In this document: piece by piece, positions 60,784 through 64,000 of the stretch | Numbering within the stretch: position 1 is the first letter of the stretch | Layout of the letters: each line of letters begins with the position of its first letter | Source of the DNA: Isosphaeraceae bacterium EP7 | GTDB lineage: Bacteria; Planctomycetota; Planctomycetia; Isosphaerales; Isosphaeraceae | Direction: 5' to 3' | Assembly: GCA_038400315.1 (NCBI GenBank) | Contig: CP151667.1 | Span: 3,669,174-3,733,173, forward strand | DNA length: 64,000 nt | Notes under the pieces: generated by a model | The model's database searches: none | The model's input: the letters and a program-made list of their open reading frames with translations, nothing else | Told to the model about the DNA's origin: nothing | Made by a program: the position numbers and the translations under genes

Positions 60784-61386
60784 TCAATCTTTGACCGTCG
60801 TCTCGACGGACGCCTGCTTGGTCAAGGAGTCCTTGGTCTTCTCGATGACCGTCGCGGTGGTGGTCTTCGTCTTGTGCAACTCGGCCAGCTCGATCTTCTC
60901 GCGGCACCGGGCCATTTCATTCGGGTCGAGGTACAGCTCGGGCATCAGGGACGCGACGCTCGTGTACCCGACAGGCACCTCCTTCGTCTTGCGCCTGTAG
61001 ATGATCCGGCTCTCCAGGATCGGCAGCGAGTCTTTCTGCTGGGTGGAATTCGTCTGCGCGATCTTGCCCAGGTTGATCTTCTGATTGAAGGCGCTAATCG
61101 TCGGATCGGTCTCGATCGCGTACATCCGGCTCTTGTCGAGCACCCGCTGCCCCTCGACGACTTCTTCGGCGCGGACGATCTCGTGGCCTTCCGGGAAGTG
61201 CATGGCCATCAGCTCTTCGGCCTGCTTGCGGAAATCCTTCCCTCCATAGGGAGAATTCTGGGGGATGCCGATGACCCCGAACTCGCCGTCCTGATAGATG
61301 TAACGCGCGCTGGACGGGCTCTTGCAGCCGGCAAATGCCGGGACTAGCACGGCGAGCAGGGTCGATGCGAGGAGTCGAGACAGCAT
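60784..61386 (-). CDS. Putative lipoprotein
   Basis: A 200-residue protein with a lipobox (LLAVLVPAFAGCKSPSSAR). The mature part is a helical, charged domain (ARYIYQDGEFGVIGIPQNSPYGGKDFRKQAEELMAMHFPEGHEIVRAEEVVEGQRVLDKSRMYAIETDP) with a C-terminal helix rich in Lys/Thr. No known family. Probably anchored to the outer or inner membrane. It is alone on its strand, with an opposing terminator at its 3' side. Confidence 0.8.
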   Translation of the reverse strand: MLSRLLASTLLAVLVPAFAGCKSPSSARYIYQDGEFGVIGIPQNSPYGGKDFRKQAEELMAMHFPEGHEIVRAEEVVEGQRVLDKSRMYAIETDPTISAFNQKINLGKIAQTNSTQQKDSLPILESRIIYRRKTKEVPVGYTSVASLMPELYLDPNEMARCREKIELAELHKTKTTTATVIEKTKDSLTKQASVETTVKD

Positions 61387-61648
61387 CGTAGGACTCGCAT
61401 GGGAGCCGTCGATCGGCGGGCGCTGCCTCGTCGCCTCCGGGCGGGGCCCGACGAGCGGGACTGCGCCACGCAGGCCCCGGGGCCGGCTGTGGGGGGGCGT
61501 TCACAAGTCAATTCGTGGCTTGTACACCCAATGGGTAAGACCGTCAATCTGAGCTGCCCGCCGCGGATCCGGCCCCGACGAGGGAGCCGCGGACAACGCC
61601 GGCCGCTGCTGTGCCGACGTTGTCCACGCTCCCGTGCGATCCGGCGAG

Positions 61649-63217
61649 CTAAACCTTGAGCATCTCAACGGCCTGGGCGACGCCCGGCGCAGGTCGGCCG
61701 CATTCGCTGGCGGTCACGCGGGCCAGCGAGACGAGCTGCCGCCATCGGAAGGCGGGGCGGATGGAGGTGAACTCCTCGCGTGCCGTTCGGTAATACTTCT
61801 CGGCGTGGAGCGCGCCGTCTTCGCTGACGGCAAAGCCGAGCAGCATCGCAAAGACCGGCTCGGGGTCGTGGCCGAGCATTCCGTACCGTTGTACGACTGC
61901 GGATGCGATCTCCTGCTGGTTGGCCCTGATCGCGGTCTCGGCCTCCCTCAGCAGGCCCTTCGGGTCGGTGGTCTTGACGGATTCGAGGAAGTCCGCGAGC
62001 GGGCGGGGCGACCACTTGCGGAAGTCGGCGTCGCGGGCCTGGCGGTCGCGGGCGACCTCGAAGCCGGCGAGGATGAGGCAGGCGGCGGCGTTGCGCGGAT
62101 TGGCCACGCGCGCCATGTTCCGCCAGGCGTTGACCGCGTCGCTGGCGTGGACGCCGATCGAGTCTCCGTGGACGCTGCCCGGAGGCTTGCCCGGAGAGGC
62201 CCAACGCTCGGGGCGGCCAGCGTCGCGGAGGACGAGCTGGTTCGCGGCCAGCGAGATCGCCTCGCCGACGTCGGATGGGTCGATCCCCTCGGCCAGCGCC
62301 GCGGCGACGGCGTCGGCGGCCGATGCCGGGCTCGAGTCGAAGATCGTCCCGCACATCGAGGCGACCCACTCGTCGCCGGGCTTCTTCGTGCCGGGGGAGG
62401 TCCTGGGCAAGTGGTGCCGGTCGAACAGGGCGGGAAGGAGGGTGCGTGGCTCTTCGGCCTCGGCGGAGTAGCCGCCGTTGCGCTCGGCCTTGACGCAGTA
62501 TCGGACCGACTGGCGGAGCATCGTGTGGGCCTGTTCCTTGCCGACGACGTCGAGCAACTCCCAGGCGCGATAGGGGAGGACGACACGGTGGACCTCGGTC
62601 TTGTCCTCGACGGCGACGAGCAGGCTGTTGAAGGCCTCTTCGGGCGAGACGCCGGCGATCGCGGCGAAGGTGCGCTCGGCCCGGTCCATGTCCTTGGCGC
62701 GGACGGCGTCGCGGAGGTCTTCGGCGGAATTGTGACCGGCCGAGAGCTCGCCCGGCCCGACCGTGCGCAGCACTTCCGAGGCCCGCCCGCCGTGGTCGTG
62801 GATGCGTGCGGTGTTGCGGTAGAGCACCTTGATGATGGGCAGGGCCCGGCGGCTTTCGGGCAGCTCGCTCGCCATGTGCAGGGCGGGGGCGAGGGCCATC
62901 ATGGTGTGGAAGCCGATGTAGTCCTCGCCGCCGAACGTCCGCGCGTTGGCCAGGGTCGCGGCCGCCACGAGCTGCCTCAGATCGGTCCCGCCGCGGATCT
63001 TGCCGATCAGGACCGGGACGAGGTCGCTGACCGCCGTCTCCTGCATCAGAGCAACGAGCGGCTCAAGCGACCCGAATGCGAGCCGCTCGCCGCCACCGCC
63101 ACCGTCCTCGTCGGCACGCGCGGGCGTAAGCCCCATGTCGATGGCCGTGCCGGAGCCGACACTTGCGACCAGCATGCCCCGCCCGACGTCTCCCAGGAAA
63201 TCTCGACGCGTACCCAT
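61649..63217 (-). CDS. Tat-exported conserved hypothetical protein
   Basis: A 522-residue protein with a twin-arginine signal (TRRDFLGDVGRGMLVASVGSGTAID). The mature part is largely alpha-helical, with conserved-looking segments: GGEDYIGFHTMMALAPALHM, LPYRAWELLDVVGKEQAHTMLRQSVRYC, CLILAGFEVARDRQARDADFRKWSPRPLADFLESVKTTDPKG. Several His and Tyr residues could bind metal or heme, but no CxxCH is present. It recalls uncharacterised planctomycete Tat proteins; I cannot assign an enzyme family. It has no operon neighbours. Confidence 0.75.
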   Translation of the reverse strand: MGTRRDFLGDVGRGMLVASVGSGTAIDMGLTPARADEDGGGGGERLAFGSLEPLVALMQETAVSDLVPVLIGKIRGGTDLRQLVAAATLANARTFGGEDYIGFHTMMALAPALHMASELPESRRALPIIKVLYRNTARIHDHGGRASEVLRTVGPGELSAGHNSAEDLRDAVRAKDMDRAERTFAAIAGVSPEEAFNSLLVAVEDKTEVHRVVLPYRAWELLDVVGKEQAHTMLRQSVRYCVKAERNGGYSAEAEEPRTLLPALFDRHHLPRTSPGTKKPGDEWVASMCGTIFDSSPASAADAVAAALAEGIDPSDVGEAISLAANQLVLRDAGRPERWASPGKPPGSVHGDSIGVHASDAVNAWRNMARVANPRNAAACLILAGFEVARDRQARDADFRKWSPRPLADFLESVKTTDPKGLLREAETAIRANQQEIASAVVQRYGMLGHDPEPVFAMLLGFAVSEDGALHAEKYYRTAREEFTSIRPAFRWRQLVSLARVTASECGRPAPGVAQAVEMLKV

Positions 63218-64000
63218 CGTGGTCGTCCTTTCGCCCGAATCGAGCGGGATGCTCGGCGGCTCGCTCAGGTCGCAACCGGGATTTCCCAGAACGCGACCGA
63301 GCCCGCCGCCGGCGACCTTGACCGAGTCTCTTCAACATGTATTGGACACGACCCCGGAGCCCAAGTCCAGGGGAATGATCGGAAAGTTCGTGGCCGATCG
63401 CAACGACCCGCCGCGATGTCCATCCCCGGTGTCAGGCTGCCAATCTGGCAGTTGGCTTCGTTTTCGACCTCCGATCGATGAACTGTCGCAAGTTCAGAAT
63501 GAGGAGGGTTTCCGACGAGGATGATGGATTCAATGGAACACATCTTACTCAGTCGAAATCGACTGCCATAATGGCATTTGGGTTCGTTTCGTTTTCGCGA
63601 GTCACTCGATCATGGCACAAGCCCGGACTCGCCTCGGATTTCAAGTTGAGTGACCATTGGCAAGGCCGTCTGAATTCTTCGGAACAGATGTCCGGGTGTT
63701 GCATGCGGATTTTCAACAATCCCGAGGGGCGTCGGGACGCGAGACTCGTTCGACGCGCGTGATGGCCCCGTAGATACCATCGTTCGAACGCGCGATTTCG
63801 TCCCTACTTTTCGGGATTTTTCCCGAATAGCTCAGCGATGGGGTTTATCTGCATCTTCAGGCGAAACCGGCGGTCCGGAGGCGACCCCCCACGACTTAAT
63901 CCAGGCCCAACCGCTCCGCTCGTTGCCGGGCAACGTCGCGGTTGACGAGGTGCGGTCATCGGCCGCGATGTCACCGTCTCGAACGATGACGACCGACCCG
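63218..64000. other. Terminal region without confident gene
   Basis: 783 bases at the window end. It is less GC-rich than average. A 7-bp hairpin with TTTT loop (63810-63827) is present. On the minus strand a frame is open from the window edge to a TGA at 63832 (reading ...SVVIVRDGDIAADDRTSSTATLPGNE), which could be the 3' end of a gene from the next window; the support is weak. A short TTGGGTTCGTTT at 63570 echoes the unit of the 24-bp array. Confidence 0.4.

Noticed and set aside
63832-64000. Partial minus-strand gene entering from the window edge
   Set aside because: The frame is open for only about 55 codons with no recognisable motif, so it is mentioned only in the terminal-region note.

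Overview
The window is high-GC bacterial chromosome. It most likely comes from a planctomycete of the Isosphaeraceae/Gemmatales type. The evidence is a PVC-type cytochrome c with HEAT repeats, DUF1080 and DUF11 proteins, several exported proteins opening with a planctomycete-like LExRxxLS motif (LEPR-XLL-like), Tat-exported oxidoreductase-like proteins and a huge disordered insert in RNase E. No rRNA, tRNA or CRISPR array was seen. Genus and species cannot be fixed from this sequence alone.

Layout. 0-15 kb is mostly housekeeping: an RNase E/G gene (5' end outside the window), a sugar-epimerase-like protein, a hotdog thioesterase, and a six-gene minus-strand run lysS - lolC/E - lolD - ilvE - usp - aminotransferase. 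An O-acyltransferase and a small exported protein follow. 15-19 kb holds a CLC-family channel, then an SMR (Gdx/SugE) guanidinium exporter whose leader carries what looks like a two-hairpin guanidine-II riboswitch, then an M14/DUF2817 hydrolase. 19-34 kb is envelope and catabolic: the PVC cytochrome divergent from a three-domain cyclase-repeat/DUF1080/esterase protein, a TPM-GlcG fusion, a stress protein, a Tat aldo/keto reductase, an AI-2E/PerM transporter, a LarA-like protein and a glycosyltransferase. 34-38 kb carries hflX and truB next to a 22-copy, 24-bp tandem array, then a J-domain protein.

39.6-47.9 kb is an accessory island. It has a frameshifted tyrosine recombinase, a strikingly AT-rich orphan membrane/coiled-coil gene, a truncated IS1182-like transposase, an IS3-like tail, a nucleotide-sugar-dehydrogenase fragment, a beta-helix surface protein, a HigBA toxin-antitoxin pair, and two partial copies of the 3' end of the flanking thioredoxin-domain (YyaL-like) gene. 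A short motif, GGGGCAGGTCA, recurs at the joints of these pieces. One perfect 12-bp inverted pair brackets the recombinase plus the AT-rich cargo (39820-42401), which I read as a decayed mobile unit.

47.9-64 kb returns to core-like content: the YyaL-like protein, an iron-type solute-binding lipoprotein, a DUF11 surface protein, miaA, an NHL-propeller protein, a protein with a degenerate diadenylate-cyclase (DAC) domain, a second AI-2E/PerM paralogue sharing a near-identical 105-bp tract with the first, a lipoprotein and a large Tat-exported protein.

The most interesting items are the guanidine-II riboswitch, the inverted-repeat-bounded recombinase/AT-rich unit, the six-frame-open 24-bp array with a start-less minus-strand reading frame, and the DAC-like protein lacking the RHR motif. 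All calls are from reading the sequence; no database search was possible.
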